From Miscanthus floridulus (taxonomy: Eukaryota; Streptophyta; Magnoliopsida; Poales; Poaceae), in contig NC_089593.1 of the NCBI RefSeq assembly GCF_019320115.1, positions 39,316,675 to 39,380,674 of the forward strand: a DNA stretch of 64,000 nt, in the 5' to 3' direction. The notes beneath the pieces are model-generated. The model was not told the DNA's origin. It did not search any database and worked only from the letters and a program-made list of their open reading frames with translations. Numbering within the stretch: the first letter of the stretch is position 1; every line of letters starts with the position of its first letter. Shown here one piece after another: positions 39,304 to 52,574 of this stretch. Made by a program: the position numbers and the translations under genes.

Positions 39304-42242
39304 ATTCCACTTGAGCCTCGTCACCTAGGAGTACCATCGGGTGCGTCCAAAACGATTTCTGATCCTGTGGTATGTTTGGCACAAACCGTGCACCTATCTT
39401 GCACTGATACTAACACTATCTCTAAACGGACCTGAAACAAGATTCCACTTGAGCCTCATCACCTAGGAGTTCCATCGGGTGCATCCAAAATTATTTCTAA
39501 GCCTATGGTACATTAGGCACAAACCATGCACCTATCTTGCACTAATACTAACACTATATCCAAACAGACCGAAACGAGATTCCACTTGAGCCTCGTCACC
39601 TAGGAGTTCTATCGGGTGCGGTCAAAATGATTTCCGAGCCTTGTTTGGAACAAACCGTGCACCTATCTTGCACTAATACTAACACTAACTCCAAACGGAC
39701 CGAAACAAGATTCCACTTGAGCCTCGTCATCTACGAGATCCATCAGGTGCTTCCGAAATAATTTCAGAGCCTTGTTTGGCACAAACCGTGCACCTATCTT
39801 GCACTGATACTAACAGTATCTTCAAACGGACCGAAACAAGATTCCACTTGAGCCACGTCACCTAGGAGTACCATCGGGTGTGTCCAAAACGATTTCTGAG
39901 CCTATAGTACATTTGGCACAGGCCGACACCTATCTTGCACTAATACTAACACTATATCTAAACGGACCGAAACAAGATTCCACTTGAGCCTCGTCACCTA
40001 GGAGTACCATCGGGTGCGTCCAAAATGATTTTTGATCCTATGGTACATTTGGCACAAACCGTGCACCTATCTTGCACTAATCCTAACACTATGTCCAAAC
40101 GGACCGAAACGAGATTCCACTTGAGCCTCATCACCTAGGAGTTTAATCGGATGCGGTCAAAATGATTTCCGAGCCTTGTTTGGCACAAACCGTGCACCTA
40201 TCTTGCACTGATACTAACACTATCTCCAAACAGACCGAAACAAGATTCCACTTGAGCCTCGTCACCTAGGAGTACCATCTGGTGCGTCCAAAATGATTTC
40301 TGATCCTATGGTACGTTTGGCACAAACCGTGCACCTATCTTGCACTAATACTAACACTATCTCCAAATGGACCGAAACAAGATTCCACTTGAGCCTCATC
40401 ACCTAGGAGTTCTATCGGGTGTGGTCAAAATGATTTCCGAGCCTTGTTTGGAACAAACCGTGCACTTATCTTGCACTAATACTAATACTATCTCCAAACG
40501 GACTGAAATAAGATTCCACTTGAGCCTCATCACCTAGGAGTTTCATCGGGTGCTTCTAAAATGATTTCCAAGCCTTGTTTGGCACAAACCATGCACCTAT
40601 CTTTCATTGATACTAACTTATCTCCAAACGGACTAAAACAAGATTCCACTTGAGCCTCGTCACCTAGGAGTTCCATCGGGTGCGTCCAAAATGATTTCTG
40701 ATCCTATGGTACATTAGGCACAAACCATGCACCTATCTTGCACTAAAACTAACACTATATCCAAACAGACTGAAACGAGATTTCACTTGAGCCTCGTCAC
40801 CTAGGAGTTCTATCGGGTGCGGTCAAAATGATTTCTAAGCCTTGTTTGGTACAAACCATGCAAATATCCTGCACTAATACTAACACTAACTCCAAATGGA
40901 CCAAAACAAGATTCCACTTAAGCCTCATCATCTACGAGATCCATCGGTTGCTTCCGAAATGATTTTCGAGCCTTGTTTGGCACAAACCGTGCACCTATCT
41001 TGCACTAATACTAACACTATCTCCAAATAGACCGAAACAAGATTCCACTTGAGCCTCATCACCTAGGAGTTCCATCGGGTGCATCCAAAATGATTTCTAA
41101 GCCTATGGTACATTAGGCACAAACCATGCACCTATCTTGCACTAATACTAACACTATATCCAAACGGACCGAAATGAGATTCCACTTGAGCCTCGTCACC
41201 TAGGAGTTCTATCGGGTGCGGTCAAAATGATTTCTGAGCCTTGTTTGGAACAAACCGTGCACCTATCTTGCACTAATACTAACACTAACTCCAAACGGAC
41301 CGAAACAAGATTCCACTTGAGCCTCGTCATCTACGAGATCTATCGGGTGCTTCCAAAATGATTTCAGAGCCTTGTTTGGCACAAACCGTGCACCTATCTT
41401 GCACTGATACTAACAGTATCTTCAAACGGACCAAAACAAGATTCCACTTGAGCCACGTCACCTAGGAGTACCATCGGGTATGTCCAAAACGATTTCTGAG
41501 CCTATAGTACATTTGGCACAGGCCGGCACCTATCTTGCACTAATGCTAACACTATATCTAAACGGACCGAAACGAGATTCCACTTGAGCCTCGTCACCTA
41601 GGAGTGCCATCGGGTGCGTCCAAAATGATTTTTGATCCTATGGTACATTTGGCACAAACCGTGCACCTATCTTGCACTAATCCTAACACTATATCCAAAC
41701 GGACCGAAACGAGATTCCACTTGAGCCTCGTCACCTAGGAGTTCTATCGGGTGCGGTCAAAATGATTTCCGAGCCTTGTTTGGAACAAACCGTGCACTTT
41801 TCTTGCACTAATACTAATACTATCTCCAAACGGACTGAAACAAGATTCCACTTGAGCCTCATCACCTAGGAGTTCTATCGGGTGCTTCTGAAATGATTTC
41901 CGAGCCTTGTTTGGCACAAACCATGCACCTATCTTTCATTGATACTAACTTATCTCCAAACGGACTGAAACAAGATTCCACTTGAGCCTCGTCACCTAGG
42001 AGTTCCATCGGGTGCGTCCAAAATGATTTCTGATCCTATGGTACATTAGGCACAAACCATGCACCTATCTTACACTAAAACTAACACTATATCCAAACGG
42101 ACTAAAACGAGATTTCACTTGAGCCTCGTCACCTAGGAGTTCTATCGGGTGCGATCAAAATGATTTCTAAGCCTTGTTTGGTACAAACCGTGCAAATATC
42201 TTGCACTAATACTAACACTAACTCCAAACGGACCGAAACAAG

Positions 42243-42325
42243 ATTCCACTTAAGCCTTGTTTGGAACAAACCGTGCACCTATCATGCACTGATACTAACA
42301 CTATCTCCAAACGGACCGAAACAAG
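42243..42325 (+). repeat. Truncated 83-bp B monomer, third copy
   Basis: This is the same junction in the second copy of the 3,023-bp unit, 3,022 bp from the previous one. Three identical truncations show how two successive duplications, N1/N2 and then the 3,023-bp unit, propagated one deletion. Confidence 0.85.
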
Positions 42326-45300
42326 ATTCCACTTGAGCCTCGTCACCTAGGAGTACCATCGGGTGCGTCCAAAACGATTTCTGATCCTGTGGTATGTTTG
42401 GCACAAACCGTGCACCTATCTTGCACTGATACTAACACTATCTCTAAACGGACCGAAACAAGATTCCACTTGAGCCTCATCACCTAGGAGTTCCATCGGG
42501 TGCATCCAAAATTATTTCTAAGCCTATGGTACATTAGGCACAAACCATGCACCTATCTTGCACTAATACTAACACTATATCCAAACAGACCGAAACGAGA
42601 TTCCACTTGAGCCTCGTCACCTAGGAGTTCTATCGGGTGCGGTCAAAATGATTTCCGAGCCTTGTTTGGAACAAACCGTGCACCTATCTTGCACTAATAC
42701 TAACAGTATCTTCAAACGGACCGAAACAAGATTCCACTTGAGCCACGTCACCTAGGAGTACCATCGGGTGTGTCCAAAACGATTTCTGAGCCTATAGTAC
42801 ATTTGGCACAGGCCGACACCTATCTTGCACTAATACTAACACTATATCTAAACGGACCGAAACAAGATTCCACTTGAGCCTCGTCACCTAGGAGTACCAT
42901 CGGGTGCGTCCAAAATGATTTTTGATCCTATGGTACATTTGGCACAAACCGTGCACCTATCTTGCACTAATCCTAACACTATGTCCAAACGGACCGAAAC
43001 GAGATTCCACTTGAGCCTCATCACCTAGGAGTTTAATCGGATGCGGTCAAAATGATTTCCGAGCCTTGTTTGGCACAAACCGTGCACCTATCTTGCACTG
43101 ATACTAACACTATCTCCAAACAGACCGAAATAAGATTCCACTTGAGCCTCGTCACCTAGGAGTACCATCTGGTGCGTCCAAAATGATTTCTGATCCTATG
43201 GTACGTTTGGCACAAACCGTGCACCTATCTTGCACTAATACTAACACTATCTCCAAATGGACCGAAACAAGATTCCACTTGAGCCTCATCACCTAGGAGT
43301 TCTATCGGGTGTGGTCAAAATGATTTCCGAGCCTTGTTTGGAACAAACCGTGCACTTATCTTGCACTAATACTAATACTATCTCCAAACGGACTGAAATA
43401 AGATTCCACTTGAGCCTCATCACCTAGGAGTTTCATCGGGTGCTTCTGAAATGATTTCCAAGCCTTGTTTGGCACAAACCATGCACCTATCTTTCATTGA
43501 TACTAACTTATCTCCAAACGGACTGAAACAAGATTCCACTTGAGCCTCATCACCTAGGAGTTCCATCGGGTGCGTCCAAAATGATTTCTGATCCTATGGT
43601 ACGTTTGGCACAAACCGTGCACCTATCTTGCACTGATACTAACACTATCTCCAAATGGACCGAAAAAAGATTCCACTTGAGCCTCGTCACCTAGGAGTAC
43701 CATCAGGTGTGTCCAAAACGATTTCTGAGCCTATGGTACGTTTGGCACAGACCGTGCACCTATCTTGCACTAATACTAACACAATATCCAAACGGACCAA
43801 AACGAGATTCCACTTGAGCCTCGTCACCTAGGAGTTCTATCGGGTGCGGTCAAAATGATTTCCGAGCCTTGTTTGGAACAAACCGTGCACCTGTCTTGCA
43901 CTAATACTAACACTATCTCCAAACGGACTGAAACAAGATTCCACTTGAGCCTCATCACCTAGGAGTACCATCGGGTGCGTCCAAAACGATTTCTGATCCT
44001 ATGGTACGTTTGGCACAAATGGGGCACCTATCTTGCACTGATACTAACACTATCTCCAAATGGACCGAAACAAGATTCCACTTGAGCCTCGTCACCTAGG
44101 AGTACCAACGGGTGCGTCCAAAATGATTTCTGATCCTATGGTACATTTGGCACAAACCGTGCACCTTTCTTGCACTGATACTAACACTATCTCCAAACGG
44201 ACCGAAACAAGATTCCACTTGAGCCTCATCACCTAGGAGTACCATCGGGTGCGTCCAAAACGATTTCTGATCCTATGGTACGTTTGGCACAAACCGTGCA
44301 CCTATCTTGCACTGATACTAACACTATCTCCAAACGGACCGAAACAAGATTACACTTGAGCCTTGTCACCTAGGAGTTCCATCGGGTGCATCCAAAACAA
44401 TTTCTAAGCCTATGGAACATTAGGCACAAACCGTGCACCTATCTTGCACAAATACTAACACTATATCCAAACGGACCGAAACGAGATTCCACTTGAGCCG
44501 AGTCACCTAGGAGTTCTATCGGGTGCGGTCAAAATGATTTCCAAGCCTTGTTTGGAACAAACCGTGCACCTATCTTGCACTAATACTAACACTAACTCCA
44601 AATGGACCGAAACAAGATTTCACTTGAGCCTCGTCATCTACGAGATCCATCGGGTGCTTCCAAAATGATTTCAGAGCCTTGTTTGGCACAAACCGTGCAC
44701 CTATCTTGCACTGATACTAACAGTATCTTCAAACGGACCAAAACAAGATTCCACTTGAGCCACGTCACCTAGGAGTACCATCAGGTGTGTCCAAAATGAT
44801 TTCTGAGCCTATAGTACATTTGGCACAGGCCGGCACCTATCTTGCACTAATACTAACACTATATCTAAACGGACTGAAACGAGATTCCACTTGAGCCTCA
44901 TCACCTAGGGGTACCATCGGGTGTGTCCAAAATGATTTTTGATCCTATGGTACATTTGGCACAAACCGTGCACCTATCTTGCACTAATCCTAACACTATA
45001 TCCAAACAGACCGAAACGAGATTCCACTTGAGCCTCGTCACCTAGGAGTTCTATCGGGTGTGGTCAAAATGATTTCCGAGCCTTGTTTGGAACAAACCGG
45101 CACTTATCTTGCACTAATACTAATACTATCTCCAAACGGACTGAAATAAGATTCCACTTGAGCCTCATCACCTAGGAGTACCATCAGGTGCGTCCAAAAC
45201 GATTTCTGACACAATGGTACATTTGGCACAGACCGTGCACCTATCTTCCACTAATACTAACACTATATCCAAAGGGACCGAAATGAGATTCCACTTGAGA

Positions 45301-47451
45301 CTCGTCACCAAGGAGTTCTATCAGGTGCGGTCAAAATGATTTCCGTGCCTTGTTTGGAATAAACTGTGCACCTGTCTTGCACTAATACTAACACTATCTC
45401 CAAACAGAAAGAAACAAGATTCCACTTAAGCCTCGTCATCTAGGAGTTCCATCGGGTGCTTCCGAAATGATTTCCGAGACTTGTTTGGCACAAACCGTGC
45501 ACCTATCTTGCACTGATACTAACACTATCTCCAAACGGATCGAAACAAGATTCCACTTGAGCCTCATCACCTAAGAGTACCACTGGGTGCGACCAAAATG
45601 ATTTCTGATCCTATGGTACGTTTGGCACAAACCGTGCACCTTTCTTGCACTAATACTAACACTATATCCAAACGGACCAAAACGAGATTCCACTTGAGCC
45701 TCGTCACCTAGGAGTTCTATCAGGTGCGGTCAAAATGATTTCCGAGTCTTGTTTGGAACAAACCGTGCACTTACCTTGCACTAATACTAATACTATCTCC
45801 AAACGGACTGAAACAAGATTCCACTTGAGCCTCATCACCTAGGAGTTCCATCGGGTGCTTCCGAAATGATTTTTGAGCCGTGTTTGGCACAAACCGTGCA
45901 CCTATCTTCCATTGATACTAACACTATCTCCAAACGGACTAAAACAAGATTCCACTTGAGCCTCGTCACCTAGGAGTTCCATCGGGTGCGTCCAAAATGA
46001 TTTCTGAGCCTATGGTACATTAGGCACAAACCATGCACCTATCTTGCACTAAAACTAACACTATATCCAAACGGACTGAAACAAGATTTCACTTGAGCCT
46101 CAACACCTAGGAGTTCTATTTGGTGCGGTCAAAATGATTTCCGAGCCTTATTTGGAACAAACCGTGCACCTATCTTGCACTAATACTAACACTAACTCCA
46201 AACGGACCGAAACAAGATTCCACATGAGCCTTGTCATCTATGAGATCCATCGGGTGCTTCCGAAATGATTTCTGAGCCTTGTTTGGCACAAACCGTGCAC
46301 CTATCTTGCACTGATACTAACACTATCTCCAAATGGACCGAAACAAGATTCCACTTGAGCCTCGTCACCTAGGAGTACCATCGGGTGCGTCCAAAATGAT
46401 TTTTGAGCCAATGGTACATTTGGCACAAACCGTGCACTTGTCTTGCACTAATACTAACACTATATCCAAATGGACCGAAATGATATTTCACCTGAGCCTC
46501 GTCACCTAGGAGTTCTATCGGGTGCGGTCAAAATGATTTCTGAGCCTTGTTTGGAACAAACCGTGCACATATCTTGCACTAATACTAACACTATCTCCAA
46601 ACGGACTGAAACAAGATTCCACTTGAGCCTCATCACCTAGGAGTTCCATCGGGTGCTTCTAAAATGATTTCCGAGCCTTGTTTGGCACAAACCATGCACC
46701 TATCTTACACTGATACTAACACTATGTCCAAACAGACCGAAACAAGATTCCACTTGAGCCTCGTCACCTATGAGTACCATCGGGTGCGTCCAAAACAATT
46801 TCTGAGCCTATGGTACGTTTGGCACAGGCCGTGCACCTATCTTGCACCAATATTAACACTATATCCAAACGGACCGAAACGAGATTCCACTTGACCCTTG
46901 TCACCAAGGAGTTCTATCATGTGCGGTCAAAATGATTTCCGATCCTTGTTTGGAACAAACCGTGCACCTGTCTTGCACTAATACTAACACTATCCCCAAA
47001 TGGACCGAAACAAGATTCCACGTGAGCCTCATCACCTAGGAGTACCATCAGGTGTGTCCAAAACGATTTCTGATCCTATGGTATGTTTGGCACAAACCAT
47101 GCACCTATCTTGCACTGATACTAACACTATCTCCAAACGGACCAAAACAAGATTCCACTTGAGCCTCGTCACCTAGGAGTACCATCGGGTGCGTCCAAAA
47201 TGATTTCTGATCCTATGGTACGTTTGGCACAAACCGTGCACCTTTCTTGCACTGATACTAACACTATCTCCAAACGGACCGAAACAAGATTCCACTTGAG
47301 CCTCATCACCTAGGAGTACCATCGAGTGCGTCCAAAACGATTTCTGATCCTATGGTACGTTTGGCACAAACCGTGCACCTATCTTGCACTGATACTAACA
47401 CTATCTCCAAACGGACCGAAACAAGATTCCACTTGAGCCTCGTCACCTAGG

Positions 47452-47990
47452 AGTTCCATCGGGTGCATCCAAAACGATTTCTAAGCCTATGGTACATTAG
47501 GCACAAACCATGCACCTATCTTGCACTAATACTAACACTATATCCAAACGGACCAAAACGAGATTCCACTTGAGCCGAGTCACCTAGGAGTTCTATCGGG
47601 TGAGGTCAAAATGATTTCCAAGCCTTGTTTGGAACAAACCGTGCACCTATCTTGCACTAATACTAACACTAACTCCAAACGGACCGAAACAAGATTCCAC
47701 TTGAGCCTCGTCATCTACGAGATCCATCGGGTGCTTCCGAAATGATTTCAGAGCCTTGTTTGGCACAAACCGTGCACCTATCTTGCACTGATACTAACAG
47801 TCTCTTCAAACGGACCAAAACAAGATTGCACTTGAGCCACGTCACCTAGGAGTACCATCGGGTGTGTCCAAAATGATTTTCTGAGCCTATAGTACATTTG
47901 GCACAGGCCGGCACCTATCTTGCACTAATACTAACACTATATCTAAACGGACCGAAACGAGATTCCACTTGAGCCTCGTCACCTAGGAGT
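47452..47990 (+). repeat. Link between N2 and M2, copy of 20.15-20.69 kb
   Basis: It carries the GTGCATCC monomer, GAGCCGAGTCACC with GTGAGGTC, CAGTCTCTTC and the GGCCGGCACC one-base deletion, in the same order as 20.15-20.69 kb. Parts of the same module are also at 10.8-11.2, 55.6-56.1 and 60.0-60.5 kb. Confidence 0.75.
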
Positions 47991-50900
47991 ACCATCGGGT
48001 GCATCCAAAATGATTTTTGATCCTATGGTACATTTGGCACAAACCGTGCACCTATCTTGCACTAATCCTAACACTATATCCAAATAGACCAAAACGAGAT
48101 TCCACTTGAGCCTCGTCACCTAGGAGTTCTATCGGGTGCGGTCAAAATGATTTCCGAGCCTTGTTTGGAACAAACCGTGCACCTGTCTTGCACTAATACT
48201 AACACTATATCCAAACGGACCGAAACAAGATTCCACTTGAGCCACATCACCTAGGAGTACCATCGGGTGCGTCCAAAACGATTTCTAACACAATGGTACA
48301 TTTGGCACAGACCGTGCACCTATCTTCCACTAATACTAACACTATATCCAAACGGACCGAAATGAGATTCCACTTGAGCCTCGTCACCAAGGAGTTCTAT
48401 CGGGTGCGGTCAAAATGATTTCCGTGCCTTGTTTGGAACAAACCGTGCACCAGTCTTGCACTAATACTAACACTATCTCCAAACAGACTGAAACAAGATT
48501 CCACTTGAGCCTCGTCATCTAGGAGTTCCATCGGGTGCTTCCGAAATGATTTCCGAGACTTGTTTGTCACAAACCGTGCACCTATCTTGCACTGATACTA
48601 ACACTATCTCCGAACAGACCGAAACAAGATTCCACTTGAGCCTCGTCACCTAGGAGTACCACCGGGTGTGACCAAAACAATTTCTAATCCTATGGTACGT
48701 TTGGCACAAACCGTGCACCTTTCTTGCACTAATACTAACACTATATCCAAACGGACCGAAACGAGATTCCACTTGAGCCTTGTCACCTAGGAGTTCTATC
48801 AGGTGCGGTCAAAATGATTTCCGAACCTTGTTTGGAACAAACCGTGTACCTATCTTGCACTAATACTAACACTATCTCCAAACAGACCGAAATAAGATTC
48901 CACTTGAGCCTCATCACCTTGGAGTTCCATCGGGTGCTTCTGAAATGATTTCTGAGCCTTGTTTGGCACAAACCGTGCACCTATCTTGCACTGATACTAA
49001 CACTATCTCCAAACGGACTGAAACAAGATTCCACTTGAGCCTCGTCACCTAGGAGTACCATCGGGTGCGTGCAAAACGATTTCTGAGCCTATGGTATGTT
49101 TAGCACAAACCATGCACGTATCTTGCACTAATACTAACACTATATCCAAATGGACCGAAACGAGATTCCACTTGAGCCTCGTCACCTAGGAGTACCATCG
49201 GGTGCGTCCAAAATGATTTTTGATCCTATGGTACATTTGGCACAAACCGTGCACCTATCTTGCACTAATCCTAACACTATATCCAAACAGACCGAAACGA
49301 GATTCCACTTGAGCCTCGTCACCTAGGAGTTCTATCGGTTGCGGTCAAAATGATTTCTGAGCCTTGTTTGGAACAAACCGTGCACCTGTCTTGCACTAAT
49401 ACTAACACTATATCCAAACAGACCGAAACAAGATTCCACATGAGCCACATCACCTAGGAGTACCATCGGGTGCGTCCAAAACGATTTCTAACACAATGGT
49501 ACATTTGGCACAGACCGTGCACCTATCTTCCACTAATACTAACACTATATCCAAACGGACTGAAATGAGATTCCACTTGAGCCTCGTCACCAAGGAGTTC
49601 TATCGGGTGCGGTCAAAATGATTTCCGTGCCTTGTTTGGAACAAACCGTGCACCAGTCTTGCACTAATACTAACACTATCTCCAAACAGACTGAAACAAG
49701 ATTCCACTTGAGCCTCGTCATCTAGGAGTTCCATCGGGTGCTTCCGAAATGATTTCCGAGACTTGTTTGTCACAAACCATGCACCTATCTTGCACTGATA
49801 CTAACACTATCTCCGAACAGACCGAAACAAGATTCCACTTGAGCCTCGTCACCTAGGAGTACCACCGGGTGTGACCAAAACAATTTCTAATCCTATGGTA
49901 CGTTTGGCACAAACCGTGCACCTTTCTTGCACTAATACTAACACTATATCCAAACGGACCGAAACGAGATTCCACTTGAGCCTTGTCACCTAGGAGTTCT
50001 ATCAGGTGCGGTCAAAATGATTTCCGAACCTTGTTTGGAACAAACCGTGTACCTATCTTGCACTAATACTAACACTATCTCCAAACAGACCGAAATAAGA
50101 TTCCACTTGAGCCTCATCACCTTGGAGTTCCATCGGGTGCTTCTGAAATGATTTCTGAGCCTTGTTTGGCACAAACCGTGCACCTATCTTGCACTGATAC
50201 TAACACTATCTCCAAACGGACTGAAACAAGATTCCACTTGAGCCTCGTCACCTAGGAGTACCATCGGGTGCGTGCAAAACGATTTCTGAGCCTATGGTAT
50301 GTTTAGCACAAACCATGCACGTATCTTGCACTAATACTAACACTATATCCAAACGGACCGAAACGAGATTCCACTTGAGCCTCGTCACCTAGGAGTACCA
50401 TCGGGTGCGTCCAAAATGATTTTTGATCCTATGGTACATTTGGCACAAACCGTGCACCTATCTTGCACTAATCCTAACACTATATCCAAACAGACCGAAA
50501 CAAGATTCCACTTGAGCCTCGTCACCTAGGAGTTCTATCGGGTGCGGTCAAAATGATTTCCGAGCCTTGTTTGGAACAAACCGTGCACCTGTCTTGCACT
50601 AATACTAACACTATATCCAAACAGACCGAAACAAGATTCCACATGAGCCACATCACCTAGGAGTACCATTGGGTGCGTCCAAAATGATTTCTGACACAAT
50701 GGTACATTTGGCACAGACCGTGCGCCTATCTTCCACTAATACTAACACTATATCCAAACGGACCGAAACGAGATTCCACTTGAGCCTCGTCACCAAGGAG
50801 TTCTATCGGGTGCGGTCAAAATGATTTCCGTGCCTTGTTTGGAACAAACCGTGCACCAGTCTTGCACTAATACTAACACTATCTCCAAACAGGCTGAAAC

Positions 50901-51530
50901 AAGATTCCACTTGAGCCTCGTCATCTAGGAGTTCCATCGGGTGCTTCCGAAATGATTTCCGAGACTTGTTTGGCACAAACCGTGCACCTATCTTGCACTG
51001 ATACTAACACTATCTCCGAACGGACCGAAACAAGATTCCACTTGAGCCTCGTCACCTAGGAGTACCACCGGGTGCGACCAAAACGATTTCTGATCCTATG
51101 GTATGTTTGGCACAAACCGTGCACCTTTCTTGCACTAATACTAACACTATATCCAAACGGACCGAAACGAGATTCCACTTGAGCCTTGTCACCTAGGAGT
51201 TCTATCGGGTGCGGTCAAAATGATTTCCGAGCCTTGTTTGGAACAAACCGTGCACCTATCTTGCACTAATACTAACACTATCTCCAAACAGACCGAAATA
51301 AGATTCCACTTGAGCCTCATCACCTTGGAGTTCCATCGGGTGCTTCTGAAATGATTTCTGAGCCTTGTTTGGCACAAACCGTGCACCTATCTTGCACTGA
51401 TACTAACACTATCTCCAAACGGACTGAAACAAGATTCCACTTGAGCCTCGTCACCTAGGAGTACCATCGGGTGCGTGCAAAATGATTTCTGAGCCTATGG
51501 TATGTTTGGCACAAACCATGCACGTATCTT
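47990..51530 (+). repeat. Nine-monomer 1,203-bp unit, about three copies
   Basis: Corresponding points at 48,783, 49,986 and 51,189 are each 1,203 bp apart. The copies are nearly identical and share CACCTTGGAGTTCC and CCGTGTACC. The third lacks some of these variants (CCGTGCACC instead) and ends in the 126-bp monomer. The left-hand relative at 13.5-15.8 kb has only two copies, so one unit was gained or lost after the M1/M2 duplication. Confidence 0.85.
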
Positions 51531-51559
51531 GCAACTATATCCAAACGGACCGAAATGAG
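51434..51559 (+). repeat. Shortened 126-bp A monomer, second copy
   Basis: It shows the same 11-bp loss (CTTGCAAC) as at 15,729-15,854, exactly 35,705 bp away. Confidence 0.85.
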
Positions 51560-52574
51560 ATTCCACTTGAGCCTCGTCACCTAGGAGTTCTATCAGGTGC
51601 GGTCAAAATGATTTCTGAGCCTTATTTGGAAGAAACCGTGCACCTATGTTGCACTAATACTAACACTATCTCCAAACGGACCGAAATGAGATTCCACTTG
51701 AGCCTCGTCGCCTAGGAGTTCTATCGGGTGCGGTCAAAATGATTTCCAAGCCTTGTTTGGAACAAACCGTGCACCTATCTTACACTAATACTAACACTAA
51801 CTCCAAACAGACCGAAACAAGATTCCACTTGAGCCTCGTCATCTAGGAGTTCCATCGGGTGCTTCCAAAATGATTTCCAAGCCTTGGTTGGCACAAACCG
51901 TGCACCTATCTTGCACTGATACTAACACTATCTCCAAACGCACCGAAACAAAATTCCACTTGAGCCTCGTCACCTAGGAGTTCCATCAGGTGCGTCCAAA
52001 ATGATTTCTGAGCCTATGGTACATTAGGGACAAACCGTGCACCTGTCTTGCACTGATACTAACACTATCTCCAAACGGACCAAAACAAGATTCCACTTGA
52101 GCCTCGTCACCCAGGAGTTCTATCGAGTGTGGGCACAATGATTTCCGAGCCTTGTTTGGAACAAACCATGCACTTATCTTGCACTAATACTAACACTATC
52201 TTCAAACGGACTAAAACAAGATTCCATTTGAGCCTCATCACCTAGGAGTTCTATCGGGTGCGTGCAAAATGATTTCTGAGCCTATGGTATGTTTGGCACA
52301 AACCATGCACGTATCTTTCACTAATACTAATACTATATCCAAACGGACTGAAATGAGATTTCACTTGAGCCTCGTCACCTAGGAGTTCTATTGGGTGCGG
52401 TCAAAATGATTTATGAGACTTGTTTGGAACAAACCGTGCACCTATCTTGCACTAATACTAACACTAACTCCAAACGGACCGAAACAAGATTCCACTTGAG
52501 GCTTGTCATCTAGGAGTTCCATCGGGTGCTTCCGAAATGATTTCTGAGCCTTGGTTGGAACAAACCGTGCACCT

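Larger units (their letters stand above)
38020..43552 (+). repeat. 3,023-bp tandem duplication within N2
   Basis: CAGTATCTTC at 38,391 recurs at 41,414 and the ATGGACCGAAATGAG tail at about 38,140 recurs near 41,163, both 3,023 bp apart. After about 42,680 the offset becomes 2,890: copy two has lost one 131-bp monomer, and copy one carries two single-base insertions (ACCTGAAAC near 38,680 and 39,431). Copy one is about 38,020-41,042 and copy two about 41,043-43,552. Confidence 0.82.
34400..47452 (+). repeat. Super-unit N2 (~13.1 kb)
   Basis: N2 is collinear with N1. It lacks N1's 1.23-kb local duplication and three 131-bp monomers. It gains an internal 3,023-bp tandem duplication and has lost five monomers (667 bp = 2 x 137 + 3 x 131) at the junction near 43,550. 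The gains and losses account for the observed offsets: 12,547, 11,319, 11,317, 10,925, 10,924, 13,814, 13,147. Confidence 0.83.
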
